NCBI RefSeq assembly: GCF_007625075.1
Contig: NZ_QMIE01000018.1
Location: 1-64,000 of the forward strand
Length of the DNA stretch: 64,000 nt
Reading direction: 5' to 3'
Source: Oceanidesulfovibrio indonesiensis
GTDB taxonomy: Bacteria > Desulfobacterota > Desulfovibrionia > Desulfovibrionales > Desulfovibrionaceae
Below the pieces are notes generated by a model. That model was not told where the DNA came from. It saw only the letters and a list, made by a program, of their open reading frames with translations, and did no database searches. Position numbers and translations under genes: made by a program. Below are positions 52,145 through 62,484 of this stretch, piece after piece (within the stretch, counting starts at the first letter, position 1; every line of letters begins with the position of its first letter).

Positions 52145-52269
52145 AATAATTACTGCGTTGTTGCCCTCAGTGAAAACTGGATTGTATTCGGCCAGGGGAA
52201 CAGTGTAGAAAAAGGAGCGTTGCCGACCAGACCTATCTGCGAATGAAAGGTGCGGCAGCGGAGCGCGAT

Positions 52270-52491
52270 ATGACCAAGAAAGGCACGGTCCTTCAGTTCA
52301 GGACCGTCAAGAACGCTTCCGGGGAAATGGCCCCGTGCAGCCACAAACGCATTACCGTATACAAGCGGGAGCGTTACGTACTGTGCGATGTGTGCGGCGC
52401 CATGCTCGACCCCATCGAGGTGCTCGCGGACATCGTACAGGGGTGCGGCGCCGGGTATGCTCCGCGCGAGCCGGATCCCGGCGACTGGTGA
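52270..52491 (+). CDS. small zinc-ribbon protein
   Basis: The start at 52270 has GGAG 6 nt upstream and gives 73 residues. The pattern CSHKRITVYKRERYVLCDVCGAMLDP places Cys-x-His and Cys-x2-Cys suitably for one zinc ion. Proteins like this are often phage- or nucleic-acid-associated. It lies 72 nt before malate synthase G, but the link is unclear. An upstream ATG at 52243 is possible. Confidence 0.65.
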   Translation: MTKKGTVLQFRTVKNASGEMAPCSHKRITVYKRERYVLCDVCGAMLDPIEVLADIVQGCGAGYAPREPDPGDW

Positions 52492-52563
52492 CGGTGGCGG
52501 CGCTTCATGGCGTTGTTGCATGGTCGAGTTGTACGAAAGCAGTGCAAGAACAGGAGGACAGGC

Positions 52564-54750
52564 ATGGAATATGTTCGGGCTGGAGGCTTACAGGCTGCCG
52601 AGCCGATCAAGAAGTTCGTGGACGAAGCGTCTGCAAAGGCGGGTCTGGAAGCGGATCGTTTCTGGTCGGCGCTTGAAGGGATCACCCGCGACCTGGCCTC
52701 GCGCAACGCCGCGCTGCTGGGAAAGCGGGCCGAACTCCAGGTGAAGATAGACGCCTTCCACCGCGAGCATCGCGGCCAGAACCACAGGCACGAGGAATAC
52801 AAGCGATTCCTCTACGATATCGGTTATATCCAGCCCGAAGGCGAGCCTTTTCAGATTTCCACCACCGGGGTCGATCCCGAGATATGCTCGGTGGCCGGAC
52901 CGCAACTCGTGGTGCCGGTGACCAACGCGCGCTATGTGCTCAACGCGGCCAACGCTCGCTGGGGCAGCCTCTACGATGCGCTCTACGGCTCGGACGTCAT
53001 TCCGGAAAGTCCGGGCCAGGAGAAGTCCGGACCCTACAATCCGGCGCGCGGCAGGGTCGTCATGGAACGCGCCGGCGAGTTCCTGGACCAGGCCTTTCCC
53101 CTGGCCGAAGGCAGCCACCAGAACGCCGTTCGCTACAGCCTCGCCGAGGAAGGCGACGCGCATGTCCTGCGCGTGGAGCTCGATGGCGGCGTCGAGACCG
53201 GTCTGAAACAGCCGGCGCAGTTTGCCGGCTACGGTGGTGATGAAGAAGACCCTGCGGCAATACTGCTCGAAAACCACGGCCTGCACGTCGAACTGGCCAT
53301 CGACCGCGAAGACCCTGTGGGCAAGGACCATCCGGCAGGCGTGCGCGATGTGGTGGTGGAGGCGGCCCTGACCACCATCCTCGACCTTGAGGACTCCGTG
53401 GCCGTGGTGGACGCCAACGATAAGGCTCTGGCCTACCGCAATATTTTCGGCCTGCTCCGCGGGGACCTGGAAGCGAAATTCCAGAAAGGCGGAAAGACCC
53501 TGACCCGCACCCTGGCGGGCGACCGGCGCTACACCGCGCCGGACGGCACGGCCAAGGTGTTGTCCGGCCGCAGCATGCTGCTCATCCGCAACACGGCCAT
53601 GCACATGGATACCGACATTGTCCTGGATTCCGACGGCAAGCCCGTTCCGGAAGGCTTCCTGGACGCAGTGGCCTCCGGGTTGTTCGCGCTGCTCGATCGC
53701 TCCGACGCCGGCGGCTACAACAACTCCCGCAACGGCAGCATTTATGTCGTCAAGCCCAAGATGCACGGGCCCGAGGAAGTCGCCTTCACCTGCGAAGTCT
53801 TCGGCCGGGTGGAGCAGGCGCTTGGGCTGGAGCCCAAAACCATGAAGATCGGCGTGATGGACGAGGAGCGCCGCACCACCGTGAATCTCAAGGAGTGCAT
53901 CCGCGCGGCGCAGGACCGCATCATATTCATCAACACCGGCTTCCTGGACCGCACGGGCGACGAGATTCACACGGACATGGAAGCCGGACCGGTGCTGCGC
54001 AAAGGCGACATGAAGAACGCCCGCTGGATGACCTCTTACGAGGACTGGAACGTGGACATCGGTCTGGAGGCCGGGTTCTCCGGAAAGGCCCAGATAGGCA
54101 AGGGCATGTGGGCCAAGCCGGACGAGCTGCGCGAGATGGTGGAGACGAAGATGGCCCATCCGCAGGCCGGCGCGAACTGCGCTTGGGTGCCTTCGCCCAC
54201 GGCTGCAACGCTGCACGCCCTGCATTACCATCAGGTGGACGTGTTCGCGCGGCAAACGGAGTTGGCCGGCAAACGCCGCGCCAACCTGGATGACCTGCTC
54301 TCCCTGCCGGTCATGATCATGTCCTTGCCCAAGCCCCATGAGGTGCAGCAGGAACTGGACAACAACGTCCAGTCCATCCTGGGGTACGTGTCCCGTTGGG
54401 TGGAGCAGGGCATCGGCTGCTCCAAGGTGCCGGATATCCACGACACCGGCCTCATGGAAGACCGCGCCACGCTGCGCATCTCAAGCCAGCACATAGCCAA
54501 CTGGTTGCACCACGGCGTGTGCGACAAGGAGCAGGTGGTGGAGACCATGAAGCGCATGGCCAGAGTCGTGGACGAGCAGAACGCCGGAGACCCTGCCTAC
54601 AAGCCCATGGCCGCGAACTTCGACGGCAGCGTGGCCTTCCAGGCGGCGCTGGAGCTCGTGCTCAAGGGCCGCGCCCAGGAAAACGGCTACACCGAACCGA
54701 TTCTGCACAGACGCCGTCGCGAGGCCAAGCAGAAGTTCGGCATGCAATAG
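52564..54750 (+). CDS. glcB: malate synthase G
   Basis: The 728-residue protein matches the G isoform in length and blocks: [14 protein letters not shown] near residue 280, the arginine region [14 protein letters not shown] near 335, the glutamate/aspartate metal ligands in the [13 protein letters not shown] and [17 protein letters not shown] region, and the catalytic aspartate near WxxxxVCDKEQV late in the chain. It condenses glyoxylate with acetyl-CoA to malate. AGGAGG precedes the ATG. No isocitrate lyase or glycolate oxidase gene is in the window, while acetyl-CoA synthetase is 1.2 kb away. Confidence 0.96.
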   Translation: MEYVRAGGLQAAEPIKKFVDEASAKAGLEADRFWSALEGITRDLASRNAALLGKRAELQVKIDAFHREHRGQNHRHEEYKRFLYDIGYIQPEGEPFQISTTGVDPEICSVAGPQLVVPVTNARYVLNAANARWGSLYDALYGSDVIPESPGQEKSGPYNPARGRVVMERAGEFLDQAFPLAEGSHQNAVRYSLAEEGDAHVLRVELDGGVETGLKQPAQFAGYGGDEEDPAAILLENHGLHVELAIDREDPVGKDHPAGVRDVVVEAALTTILDLEDSVAVVDANDKALAYRNIFGLLRGDLEAKFQKGGKTLTRTLAGDRRYTAPDGTAKVLSGRSMLLIRNTAMHMDTDIVLDSDGKPVPEGFLDAVASGLFALLDRSDAGGYNNSRNGSIYVVKPKMHGPEEVAFTCEVFGRVEQALGLEPKTMKIGVMDEERRTTVNLKECIRAAQDRIIFINTGFLDRTGDEIHTDMEAGPVLRKGDMKNARWMTSYEDWNVDIGLEAGFSGKAQIGKGMWAKPDELREMVETKMAHPQAGANCAWVPSPTAATLHALHYHQVDVFARQTELAGKRRANLDDLLSLPVMIMSLPKPHEVQQELDNNVQSILGYVSRWVEQGIGCSKVPDIHDTGLMEDRATLRISSQHIANWLHHGVCDKEQVVETMKRMARVVDEQNAGDPAYKPMAANFDGSVAFQAALELVLKGRAQENGYTEPILHRRRREAKQKFGMQ

Positions 54751-54751
54751 T

Positions 54752-54767
54752 GTCCAGATAGTTGGAC
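54752..54767. repeat. 16-bp palindromic repeat, copy 1 (after glcB)
   Basis: GTCCAGATAGTTGGAC lies 2 nt after the glcB stop. It has GTCCA and TGGAC arms with a 6-nt centre. Two more copies follow the methyltransferase gene (55679-55694 and 55725-55740). Confidence 0.5.
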
Positions 54768-54771
54768 TAGG

Positions 54772-54805
54772 GGGCGGGTTCGGTCAGGCCCGCCCTTGCC
54801 CTTTT
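54772..54805 (+). terminator. intrinsic terminator of glcB
   Basis: GGGCGGG pairs with CCCGCCC across a 10-nt loop, followed by TTGCCCTTTT. It starts 22 nt after the glcB stop. The T run is interrupted, so strength may be moderate. Confidence 0.65.
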
Positions 54806-54910
54806 ATGGGCTCTCGCTGCCACGCGGCGAATACCGCAAAAGTCTGAACGCAACAACCGTATGCGCCCGGCGTATGCGCCCGGCAACAAAGAAGCTTCAA
54901 GCGAGTATTC

Positions 54911-55678
54911 ATGGATCAACGCTCATTCGATCTGTTTTTGGAGGTGCACCGCGGACTGCCGCGCCAGGCACCCGGTAGCAGGTCCTCCACGCAACGCGCT
55001 CTGGAGCTTGCCGGCGCGTTGCCCGCCTGCCCGAAAGTGCTGGATCTTGGTTGCGGCCCTGGTGCGCAGAGTCTGGACCTGGCCCGTGAAACCGGGGGTG
55101 TGGTGACATGTGTGGACAACCTCGGCCCGTTTCTGGGCGAGCTCGCCGTGCGCGCTGCCGGAGCGGGGCTTGCCGAGCGGATCGAGCCCGTTCTCGGGGA
55201 CATGGCAGCGCTGCCGGACTCCGTAGCGCCAGGATCATACGATCTCGTATGGTCCGAGGGCGCGATCTACAACATGGGGTTCGATGCCGGGCTCTCGGCC
55301 TGGAAGCGCTACCTGGCGCCTGGCGGGGTGCTGGCCGTTTCGGATCTGTGCTGGCTGGTGGACGAGGAGTCGATCCCGGAACCGGCGCGGGCGTTCTGGA
55401 CAGAGAACTACCCGGCCATGCGCACGGCGCTGGCGAACCGGGACGCCATGGAGGCCGCCGGCTTCGAGGTGCTCGGCGACTTCACACTGCCGCCTGAGGA
55501 TTGGTGGGCCAACTACTACACGCCACTGCTGGAGAACCTCGCCGGGTTCGAGGCCAAGTACGCAGGCGATGAGGCCGCTCGCGCCGTTGCGGCCGCAGAA
55601 CGCGCGGAGATCGAGCTGTTTCGCGAGCATGGCGAGGCCTACGGCTATGTGTTCTACGTGGGCAGACTGCCGCGTTGA
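54911..55678 (+). CDS. SAM-dependent methyltransferase (class I)
   Basis: The 255-residue protein has the SAM-binding motif VLDLGCGPGAQSLDLA (about residues 43-58), an acidic strand end CVDN, the DMAALP segment and YDLVWSEGAIYNMGFDAGL, then a late APGGVLAVSD. This is the class I Rossmann methyltransferase order. The substrate is unknown. It stands alone, bracketed by palindromic repeats. Confidence 0.9.
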   Translation: MDQRSFDLFLEVHRGLPRQAPGSRSSTQRALELAGALPACPKVLDLGCGPGAQSLDLARETGGVVTCVDNLGPFLGELAVRAAGAGLAERIEPVLGDMAALPDSVAPGSYDLVWSEGAIYNMGFDAGLSAWKRYLAPGGVLAVSDLCWLVDEESIPEPARAFWTENYPAMRTALANRDAMEAAGFEVLGDFTLPPEDWWANYYTPLLENLAGFEAKYAGDEAARAVAAAERAEIELFREHGEAYGYVFYVGRLPR

Positions 55679-55694
55679 GTCCACAACAGCGGAC
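55679..55694. repeat. 16-bp palindromic repeat, copy 2 (directly after the methyltransferase stop)
   Basis: GTCCACAACAGCGGAC differs from copy 1 at the centre but keeps the arm layout. It begins at the base after the TGA stop. Confidence 0.5.
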
Positions 55695-55724
55695 ACGAAG
55701 GCCGGACTTCACGGTATCTCGAAA

Positions 55725-55740
55725 GTCCAGAATAGTGGAC
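55725..55740. repeat. 16-bp palindromic repeat, copy 3
   Basis: GTCCAGAATAGTGGAC lies 30 nt after copy 2. The three copies share GTCCA at the left and GGAC at the right. Confidence 0.5.
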
Positions 55741-55911
55741 AAGGCGAGCGCGTGTCGTCTTCGACAGGCAGGTGGGAAGAAGAGACATTTCGCGGCTCTC
55801 CATACTGTTTGAGTGCAAGGCGCGAAGAAGATCAAAGCCGAAGGGTAGTTCCTGCGCGTGAGGCCTGATCTTGTTGACGCAACACAGCAAACGAACGTTT
55901 TCAGCAGCCTG

Positions 55912-57894
55912 CTAGTCTTCCAGCGTGCTCGTGTCCCCGATATCTTCGCCCAGTTCCTGGGCCTTGAGGATACGCCGGAGGATCTTGCCCGAGCGCGTCT
56001 TGGGCAGCTTGTCCGGGTAGGCGATGGTCTTGACCACGGCCACCGGCCCGAGCTCGCGGCGGATGTGTTCCTTGAGCTCTTTGGTGAGCTGATGGGAGGG
56101 CTCCCAGTCCGGATTCAGCATCACAAACGCCTTGGCGACCTCGCCTTTGATGGCGTCCGGGATGCCGATGACAGCGGCTTCGGCCACGGCCTTGTGTGAA
56201 GCCAGGGCGCTTTCCAGCTCCGCAGTGCCTATGCGGTGGCCGGCGATGACCAGTACGTCGTCGGCACGGCCCTGAATCCAGATATATCCGTCCTCGTCGC
56301 GCCGGGCTACGTCGCCCGCAAGATACACGCCCGGGAACCTAGACCAGTACGCCTCCTTGTAACGCTCCGGGTCGTTGTATACCTCGGTCATCATGGCCGG
56401 CCAGGGCTTGGTGATCACGAGCAGGCCGCCCTTGCCGGGGGGCACGGAGTTTCCGTGTTCGTCGTAGATATCCACTTCCACACCGGGCAGCGGTTTGGTG
56501 ACTGACCCCGGTTTGAGCAGAGACACAGGCAGCGGGCTGATCATGAACATGCCCGTCTCGGTCTGCCACCAGGTGTCCAGCAGGGGGCAGTCGCCCTTTC
56601 CGATGACCTTGTGGAACCAGACCCATGCTTCCGGGTTGATGGGTTCGCCCACAGATCCAAGCAGACGCAGCGTGGAAAGATCGCGTTTGCGCGGGTACTC
56701 GTCGCCGAAGCGCATGAGCATGCGGATGAGCGTAGGCACGGTGTAGAGGATGGTCACGCCGTAGCGCTCAACGGTGGACCACACGCGGTCCGCCTGGGGA
56801 TAGAGGGGGTGGCCTTCGTAGAGGATGGTGGTGGCCCCGTTGAGCAGGGGGCCGTACACGCTGTAGCTGTGCCCGGTTATCCATCCGGGATCGGCCGTGC
56901 ACCAGAAAAGGTCTGTGGGCTTGATGTCGAAGACCCATGCGAAGGTGCGGTGCACGCCCACCATGTAGCCGCCGTGTGCGTGTACGATGCCCTTTGGTTT
57001 GCCGGTGGCGCCGGAGGTGTGGAGCAGGAAGAGCGGGTCGCCGGCGTCCATGATCTCGGTTTCCGCGTAGGGCCGGGCCTGGCGCACCAGGTCCTCGTAC
57101 CAGTAGTCGCGGCCTTCCATCATGTCGGTTTCCACGTTGGCGCGGTGGACCACCACCGTGGTTTCGGCGCAGGTCTCGCAGACGCCGGCCAGAGCCTCAT
57201 CCACCGTGGACTTCAGGTGCACGACGCGGCCGTTGCGGTAAAAACCGTCGGCGGTGATCACGCACTTGGCCTGGGCGTCGTTGATGCGGTCGCGCAGAGC
57301 CTTGGCGGAGAAGCCGGCGAACACCAGGGAGTGGGCTGCGCCAATCTTGGCCACGGAAAGCATGGCGATGATGGTTTCAGGCAGCGGCGGCATGTAGATC
57401 ACCACGCGGTCGCCCCGCTGGATGCCCAGGGACTTGAGCGCATTGGCGAACTTGTTCACGTGCCGGTAAAGCTCATAGTAAGTGAACGTCCGGGAATCGC
57501 CGGGCTCGCCTTCCCAGATGAGCGCGAGCTTGTTCTTGTTCGCGGTTTCTATGTGGCGGTCCAGCGCGTTGTGCACAATGTTGCACTTGGCACCGGGAAA
57601 CCAGCGATAGAAGGGGGCCCCCGAGTCGTCCAGGACCGTATCCCACTTGGCGAACCACTCCAGCTCTTCGGCGGCCTCTTCCCAGTAGCTGAGGTGGTCG
57701 TTCTCGGCCTGGGTGCGGGCCTCGGAAAGCTGGTGCTGAGTAATGTTCGCGCGCGAGAGGGTTTCGGGCAGGGGGCGAAAGACGCGCTCTTCGTGCAGTA
57801 AGGCGTCGATGGCTCCCTGCGCCTCCGCGTTCTGCGCGGCGGCGTTGGATTCGTGGCGTAGAGGTACGCCGGATTTTTCATCGGAGTGTGGCAT
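55912..57894 (-). CDS. acs: acetyl-CoA synthetase (AMP-forming)
   Basis: The 660-residue protein has the acyl-adenylate motif HTSGATGKPKGIVHAHGG (about residue 280), the WWQTETG core motif (about 435) and the C-terminal PKTRSGKILRR with the regulatory lysine. It activates acetate to acetyl-CoA via acetyl-AMP. GAGGAGA lies 7 nt before the ATG. The LytTR response regulator gene lies upstream on the same strand and might control it. Together with malate synthase this suggests use of C2 compounds. Confidence 0.97.
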   Translation of the reverse strand: MPHSDEKSGVPLRHESNAAAQNAEAQGAIDALLHEERVFRPLPETLSRANITQHQLSEARTQAENDHLSYWEEAAEELEWFAKWDTVLDDSGAPFYRWFPGAKCNIVHNALDRHIETANKNKLALIWEGEPGDSRTFTYYELYRHVNKFANALKSLGIQRGDRVVIYMPPLPETIIAMLSVAKIGAAHSLVFAGFSAKALRDRINDAQAKCVITADGFYRNGRVVHLKSTVDEALAGVCETCAETTVVVHRANVETDMMEGRDYWYEDLVRQARPYAETEIMDAGDPLFLLHTSGATGKPKGIVHAHGGYMVGVHRTFAWVFDIKPTDLFWCTADPGWITGHSYSVYGPLLNGATTILYEGHPLYPQADRVWSTVERYGVTILYTVPTLIRMLMRFGDEYPRKRDLSTLRLLGSVGEPINPEAWVWFHKVIGKGDCPLLDTWWQTETGMFMISPLPVSLLKPGSVTKPLPGVEVDIYDEHGNSVPPGKGGLLVITKPWPAMMTEVYNDPERYKEAYWSRFPGVYLAGDVARRDEDGYIWIQGRADDVLVIAGHRIGTAELESALASHKAVAEAAVIGIPDAIKGEVAKAFVMLNPDWEPSHQLTKELKEHIRRELGPVAVVKTIAYPDKLPKTRSGKILRRILKAQELGEDIGDTSTLED

Positions 57895-58079
57895 GTGCGA
57901 TTCTCCTCGTCCGGACCGCTGGAAGCGTGCTCCTGCCGGCTATAGAGGCCGGCGGACCTGCGCCGGCTCATCTCCTGTACCGTGGCGGCGGTCCAGCCCA
58001 AAGCATCCCTCGGCCAAAGGCTCTATCCCGGGGGTGAGCGGCGCATGGCGAGAGCGGACGCGCAAGCGTGCAGGGTATT

Positions 58080-58958
58080 TTAAAGTCCGAGCATCTGCTT
58101 GAGGTCGTTTATCCTTCGACGGCTGATGGGCAACTCGATACGAGTCTTGCCCGCCGTGCGCAACATGAAGTTGGACCCGGGCAAGGAGGCGATCTCCGTG
58201 ACCATGTCCAGGTTCACCAAATATTTACGATGCACGCGGAAGAACCGGTGGGGCTTGAGTCGCTCCTCCAGGTTCTTCAGTCGATACGATGTCAGGTATT
58301 TTTCCTGGGAGGTGTGCACGTAGGTGTAATCCTCCACAGCCTCAACGAAAATGACCTTCGTGTAGGGGATGAGGATGGTGCGACCTTCCAGCGTGACGGC
58401 AAGCTTCTCCAGTTCCACCGGCGCCACGCGGCGGGTATAATCCCAGGCCTGGCGCAACGCGGTAAGAAAGTGTTCCTGCTCTTCCTCTCCGAGGTCCAAC
58501 TGCAGCGTTCGTTCGTCCTCCCCGTTGAGTTCGGGGTCATAGCCTGATTCCGAAACGCCGTCCGGCGGCGGGACGAGCTTGAAGTGGGCCTTGAACTGCC
58601 GCAGTTTGTCCATGGTGCGAGCGAGGCGTTCCGCGCTGCATGGCCAGAGGATGTAGTCCATGGCGCCGAGCTCGAACGCCTCGAACGCGCGGGATTCCTC
58701 CTCGGCAAGATAGACCACGGCGGGTTTGTTTTTCCGGCCAGCGAGCTTGCGCGCGAGTTCGAATCCTGCACCGGAAGCGTCGATGTCCAACCCCGTGAAC
58801 ACGGCGCCGTAGGGCACGTGCTCGAGCAGAGAGAAAGCTTCATCCAGGGACGCGGCCTCGCCGAGCACCTGGAGGTATTCCGCCGGCGCCAGGGCGCGGC
58901 GAACGGCTTCGCGCACTGCGGGGTCGGGGTGGACTATGAGCGTGAGCAGCCGGGACAT
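58080..58958 (-). CDS. LytTR-type response regulator
   Basis: The 292-residue protein has a receiver-like domain (about 1-125; possible acceptor Asp in FTGLDIDASG) and a C-terminal LytTR DNA-binding domain (about 195-290) with LIPYTKVIFVEAVEDYTYVHT and FFRVHRKYLVNL. The receiver lacks the usual DD pair after the first strand (it reads VHPDPAVR), so its phosphorylation may be altered. It lies upstream of acs on the same strand. The LytS-type kinase at 18575 is far away but could be related in signalling. Confidence 0.88.
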   Translation of the reverse strand: MSRLLTLIVHPDPAVREAVRRALAPAEYLQVLGEAASLDEAFSLLEHVPYGAVFTGLDIDASGAGFELARKLAGRKNKPAVVYLAEEESRAFEAFELGAMDYILWPCSAERLARTMDKLRQFKAHFKLVPPPDGVSESGYDPELNGEDERTLQLDLGEEEQEHFLTALRQAWDYTRRVAPVELEKLAVTLEGRTILIPYTKVIFVEAVEDYTYVHTSQEKYLTSYRLKNLEERLKPHRFFRVHRKYLVNLDMVTEIASLPGSNFMLRTAGKTRIELPISRRRINDLKQMLGL

Positions 58959-59381
58959 GGTTTATCCATCGGGGGCTATTGGCCCTGCACGCAACGTATA
59001 CATGCGGCCGGCCCGGAACGCAAAGGACATCATACCACAAAGATGGAGGCAGGCCAAAGAACAGAGCGACAGCGGCGCGCGACCATGCATTGGAGACATC
59101 TCTCTCGTCTGTGTATCATTCCTGAGTGCCGGTCGCTCAGCTTGCAACGGCACAGACGAGAAGTCGGTTGGCGCAGCAGTGGCAGTGCGGCCTGCGGGTC
59201 GACAGGCTGCATCGGAATGTCAGCAGAGGGGAGGGGGGACGCAGAAAACGCCCGAAACCGGTACGGCTGTCAGGAGGCGCAAGAAAAAAGGGGCGGCACA
59301 CTGCCTTTGGTTCGTGAACCGCCCCGGAGCTCGATGGTCACCCGCGGTGGAGTCGGAACAGACGGATCGGAGAAAGATCCG
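58959..59381. other. intergenic region between the LytTR gene and the exported-protein pair
   Basis: It holds the terminator at 59284-59325 and the LytTR gene promoter. I found no convincing gene. Confidence 0.35.
59284..59325 (-). terminator. intrinsic terminator of the exported-protein pair
   Basis: On the minus strand GGGGCGG and CCGCCCC pair across a 22-nt loop and are followed by six T. It lies 57 nt after the last stop. Confidence 0.85.
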
Positions 59382-59879
59382 CTAGTTGCTGGGCGATTTG
59401 CGGAGCTTTTCGCCGACGCCCCGCACCACGAAAAAGTTGTGGTCCACATCGCCCCAGTCGACCGTGTCCAGCGGGTCGAGGGTGTTGAACAGCTGCTCAT
59501 ACGCTTCCTGATGCGCCGAAAGCTGTGCGAAATATGCATTGAGCATGTCCACGGCAGCGTTGTGGCCGCGAACCTGGTTGGCGAACTCGATGTAATCTTC
59601 AGGCGTACCCGAGTCCAGAATGCCCCTGAGTACGTTGTTGAAAACGTCGAGGGTTTCCTGGGCGCTGAGTTCGGAGGGGAAAGCTTCCCCCACCTGTTCT
59701 GATTTTTCGAGGTTGGCGAACACCAGCGCCGAGAAGCGCTCCCATTGCGCAATGAACTGCAGGTTGGGGTCCGTCACGGTGGCGTTCTGTGCTTTGGCCA
59801 CGCCGGGAAGGAACATGCCGCAGCACAGGCCCATGAGCAGAACAGCCGCAAACAAGGGGGAACTGTACTTCCTGATCAT
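59382..59879 (-). CDS. exported protein of unknown function
   Basis: The 165-residue protein has a signal peptide (cleavage near VAKA-QNA, about residue 31). The mature part is acidic and mostly helical, without cysteines after the signal and with no family that I recognise. Its ATG overlaps the stop of the upstream gene by 4 nt, so both are made together. Confidence 0.7.
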   Translation of the reverse strand: MIRKYSSPLFAAVLLMGLCCGMFLPGVAKAQNATVTDPNLQFIAQWERFSALVFANLEKSEQVGEAFPSELSAQETLDVFNNVLRGILDSGTPEDYIEFANQVRGHNAAVDMLNAYFAQLSAHQEAYEQLFNTLDPLDTVDWGDVDHNFFVVRGVGEKLRKSPSN

Positions 59880-60445
59880 TTTTCCGTCTCCAGTTGGTTG
59901 AGGGTGAAACCATGGATGGCGAGCTCGGTCGCCGCTTCGTTAAAGTCCTTGATGGCCTCGGTATACTCGTCGCGCAACACGTTGAACCGCCCCGCCGCCG
60001 CGTTGATGTCCTGACGTCTTTCGTCGTACTGTTTTGCAGCATCGCGGATGTTGCGCAACCGGATGTCTTCGCTGCAGATGCGCGCCATATCCCTGGATAT
60101 GCTGCGGACATCCCTGACGATACCGGCCATGTCGCGCAGGGCGTTCTGCATTGACCGGATCGTTGCGCGGAGCACGTCCTGGGGAATATTTTCACTGTTC
60201 TGAGCCCTGCGCAGGACCTGCTCCATCTTGGAATGCTGACGACTGGCTGCTTGCTCTGTCCTGTCCATGGACCGGGCATTGGCGCATGCAGTCGAGCGCA
60301 AGTTGTTCCAAGCCCGTTCCACCTGCTGGTTCGTGGTCTCGGCGTGCGCCTGAGGAGCGCCAAAGACGAAAAGGAGACTTGCAAGGGAGACAAATATCGC
60401 AAGTGTCCGGATTGACAAGATGCTTTGCAGGTGTAAGAGGCGCAT
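59876..60445 (-). CDS. exported helical protein of unknown function
   Basis: From ATG 60445 (GGAG 9 nt upstream) the protein has 189 residues with a signal peptide ending PQAHA-ETT (about 35). The mature part is strongly helical, rich in Arg, Asp, Gln and Met, with heptad-like spacing (RATIRSMQNALRDMAGIVRDV), so a coiled coil is likely. Two cysteines (about 53 and 124) could form a disulfide. An ATG at 60469 would add eight residues before the signal. Confidence 0.7.
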   Translation of the reverse strand: MRLLHLQSILSIRTLAIFVSLASLLFVFGAPQAHAETTNQQVERAWNNLRSTACANARSMDRTEQAASRQHSKMEQVLRRAQNSENIPQDVLRATIRSMQNALRDMAGIVRDVRSISRDMARICSEDIRLRNIRDAAKQYDERRQDINAAAGRFNVLRDEYTEAIKDFNEAATELAIHGFTLNQLETEK

Positions 60446-60633
60446 GTCGAGTATCTCCATTTTCCGCATACGAAATTAAGTCTTGCAATGCAAGGAAAAA
60501 TTGAAACTGCGGCAGGAGTGTTAGACAAGCGCACCCGAATGGCTTAAGAAATGCTGTTTTACAGTGCACCCCCGCGCGGAGTTTCCGTGCGTCCTGTCGG
60601 AATCCTTCGACGCGAAGCGAGTACGTCTATCAT

Positions 60634-62439
60634 ATGACAACGGTTTCCCATATCAGAAACTTCAGTATTATCGCGCACATCGATCACGGCAAGTCGACGC
60701 TGGCCGATCGTATCCTCGAGGTCACCGGCCTTGTGGACGACCGCCAGAAGCGCGAGCAGTTTCTCGACAGGCTCGACCTCGAACGTGAGCGCGGCATCAC
60801 CATCAAGGCCCAGGCCGTGCGTATTCCTTACAAGGCGCAGGACGGGCAGGAGTATATTCTCAACCTTATCGATACCCCCGGGCACGTGGACTTCAGCTAT
60901 GAGGTCTCGCGGTCCCTGGCCTCCTGCGAGGGGGCGCTGCTCGTGGTGGACGCCACCCAGGGCGTGGAAGCACAGACCCTGGCCAACGTCTATCTTGCGC
61001 TCGACCATGACCTGGAAGTCATTCCGGTGCTCAACAAAATTGATCTCCCTTCGGCAGAGCCTGCGCGCATTCGCCAGGAGATCGAGGAGTCCATCGGCCT
61101 GGACGCCTCCACGGCCCTGGAAGTCTCTGCCAAAACCGGCGAAGGCGTGCCGGAAGTGCTCGAGGCCATCGTGCGCGACTTGCCGCCGCCAAAGGGCGAC
61201 GCCGACGCACCGTTGCGCGCCCGAGTCTTCGATTCCTGGTACGACACCTACCAGGGCGTCGTGGTGCTGTTCCGTGTGGTGGATGGTTCCGTGGCTCCAG
61301 GCGACTCTATCCGGATGATGTCCACGAAGAAGGAGTTCGAGGTCACACAACTCGGCATCTTCTCACCTGACGCCATGCAGGTGAAAAGGCTGGGTGTGGG
61401 CGAGGTGGGCTTTCTCACCGCCTCCATCAAGGATCTGCAGGACGCGAGGGTGGGCGATACCATCACCCACGCCAAAAAACCGGCCGAAAAGCCGCTCTCC
61501 GGCTTTAAACCCGTGAAGGCCATGGTTTTTTGCGGCCTCTATCCCACAGAGCCTTCAGAGTACGAGGCGCTCAAATCGGCCCTGGAAAAGCTTCAGCTCA
61601 ACGACGCCGCCTTCAACTTCGAGCCGGAGACCTCCCAGGCCCTCGGATTCGGCTTCCGGGCCGGCTTTCTGGGCATGCTCCACATGGAGATCATCCAGGA
61701 ACGGCTTGAGCGCGAGTTCGAGGCCAACCTCATCACCACGGCGCCCACGGTCGTCTATAAGGTTGAGACCACACACGGCGAGACCATCTTCATCGACAAT
61801 CCGGCCAAACTGCCGGATCCCAGCGAGATCGCGGTCTTCAGCGAGCCGTATGTGCGCATGGAGATTCATGCACCCGGGGAGTACGTAGGCAACATCTTCA
61901 AGCTCTGCGAGGAAAAGCGCGGCATCCAGAAGGATGTGCGTTACATGTCTTCCAACCGCGTCATCATCACGTACGAACTGCCTTTTGCGGAAATTGTTTT
62001 CGACTTTTTCGACAGGCTCAAATCCGCCACGCGCGGCTACGCATCGCTGGACTACGAGATCATCGACTATCGTGCTGCGAACCTCGTGAAGCTGGACATG
62101 CTCATCAACGGCGAGCCCGTGGATGCGCTCTCCACCATCGTGCACCGCGACAAGGCCCAGCAGCAGGGCCGAGCCATCGCGCTCAAGCTCAAAAAGGCCA
62201 TTCCCAGACAACTGTTCGAGGTGATAGTACAGGCCTCCATCGGCCAGAAAATCATCGCCCGCGAACGCAACCCCCCTATGCGAAAGAACGTCACCGCAAA
62301 GTGTTACGGCGGCGACATCACCCGGAAGCGCAAGCTTCTCGAAAAACAAAAAGCCGGAAAAAAGCGCATGAAGCGCATGGGCAATGTGGAAATTCCTCAG
62401 GAAGCCTTCCTGGCCGCTCTGCGGACCAACGAAGACTAG
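60634..62439 (+). CDS. lepA: elongation factor 4 (ribosome back-translocating GTPase)
   Basis: The 601-residue protein has the translational GTPase motifs [21 protein letters not shown] and NKIDLPSA, the EF-G-like domains and the LepA C-terminal domain ([39 protein letters not shown]). Length is normal. It is followed by lepB 45 nt later, the classic lepA-lepB order. Confidence 0.98.
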   Translation: MTTVSHIRNFSIIAHIDHGKSTLADRILEVTGLVDDRQKREQFLDRLDLERERGITIKAQAVRIPYKAQDGQEYILNLIDTPGHVDFSYEVSRSLASCEGALLVVDATQGVEAQTLANVYLALDHDLEVIPVLNKIDLPSAEPARIRQEIEESIGLDASTALEVSAKTGEGVPEVLEAIVRDLPPPKGDADAPLRARVFDSWYDTYQGVVVLFRVVDGSVAPGDSIRMMSTKKEFEVTQLGIFSPDAMQVKRLGVGEVGFLTASIKDLQDARVGDTITHAKKPAEKPLSGFKPVKAMVFCGLYPTEPSEYEALKSALEKLQLNDAAFNFEPETSQALGFGFRAGFLGMLHMEIIQERLEREFEANLITTAPTVVYKVETTHGETIFIDNPAKLPDPSEIAVFSEPYVRMEIHAPGEYVGNIFKLCEEKRGIQKDVRYMSSNRVIITYELPFAEIVFDFFDRLKSATRGYASLDYEIIDYRAANLVKLDMLINGEPVDALSTIVHRDKAQQQGRAIALKLKKAIPRQLFEVIVQASIGQKIIARERNPPMRKNVTAKCYGGDITRKRKLLEKQKAGKKRMKRMGNVEIPQEAFLAALRTNED

Positions 62440-62484
62440 CCAGCCTTCTCTTCCCACCGCCCCGGTACACGCAAGGAACTGACC

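Noticed and set aside
52588-54441. 617-residue open frame opposite malate synthase G
   Set aside because: Shadow frame of a conserved gene in high-GC DNA; composition is His/Gly/Val-rich without domains.
54859-54887. Tandem 13-nt direct repeat (GTATGCGCCCGGC) before the methyltransferase
   Set aside because: Only two units, likely replication slippage; no sign of function.
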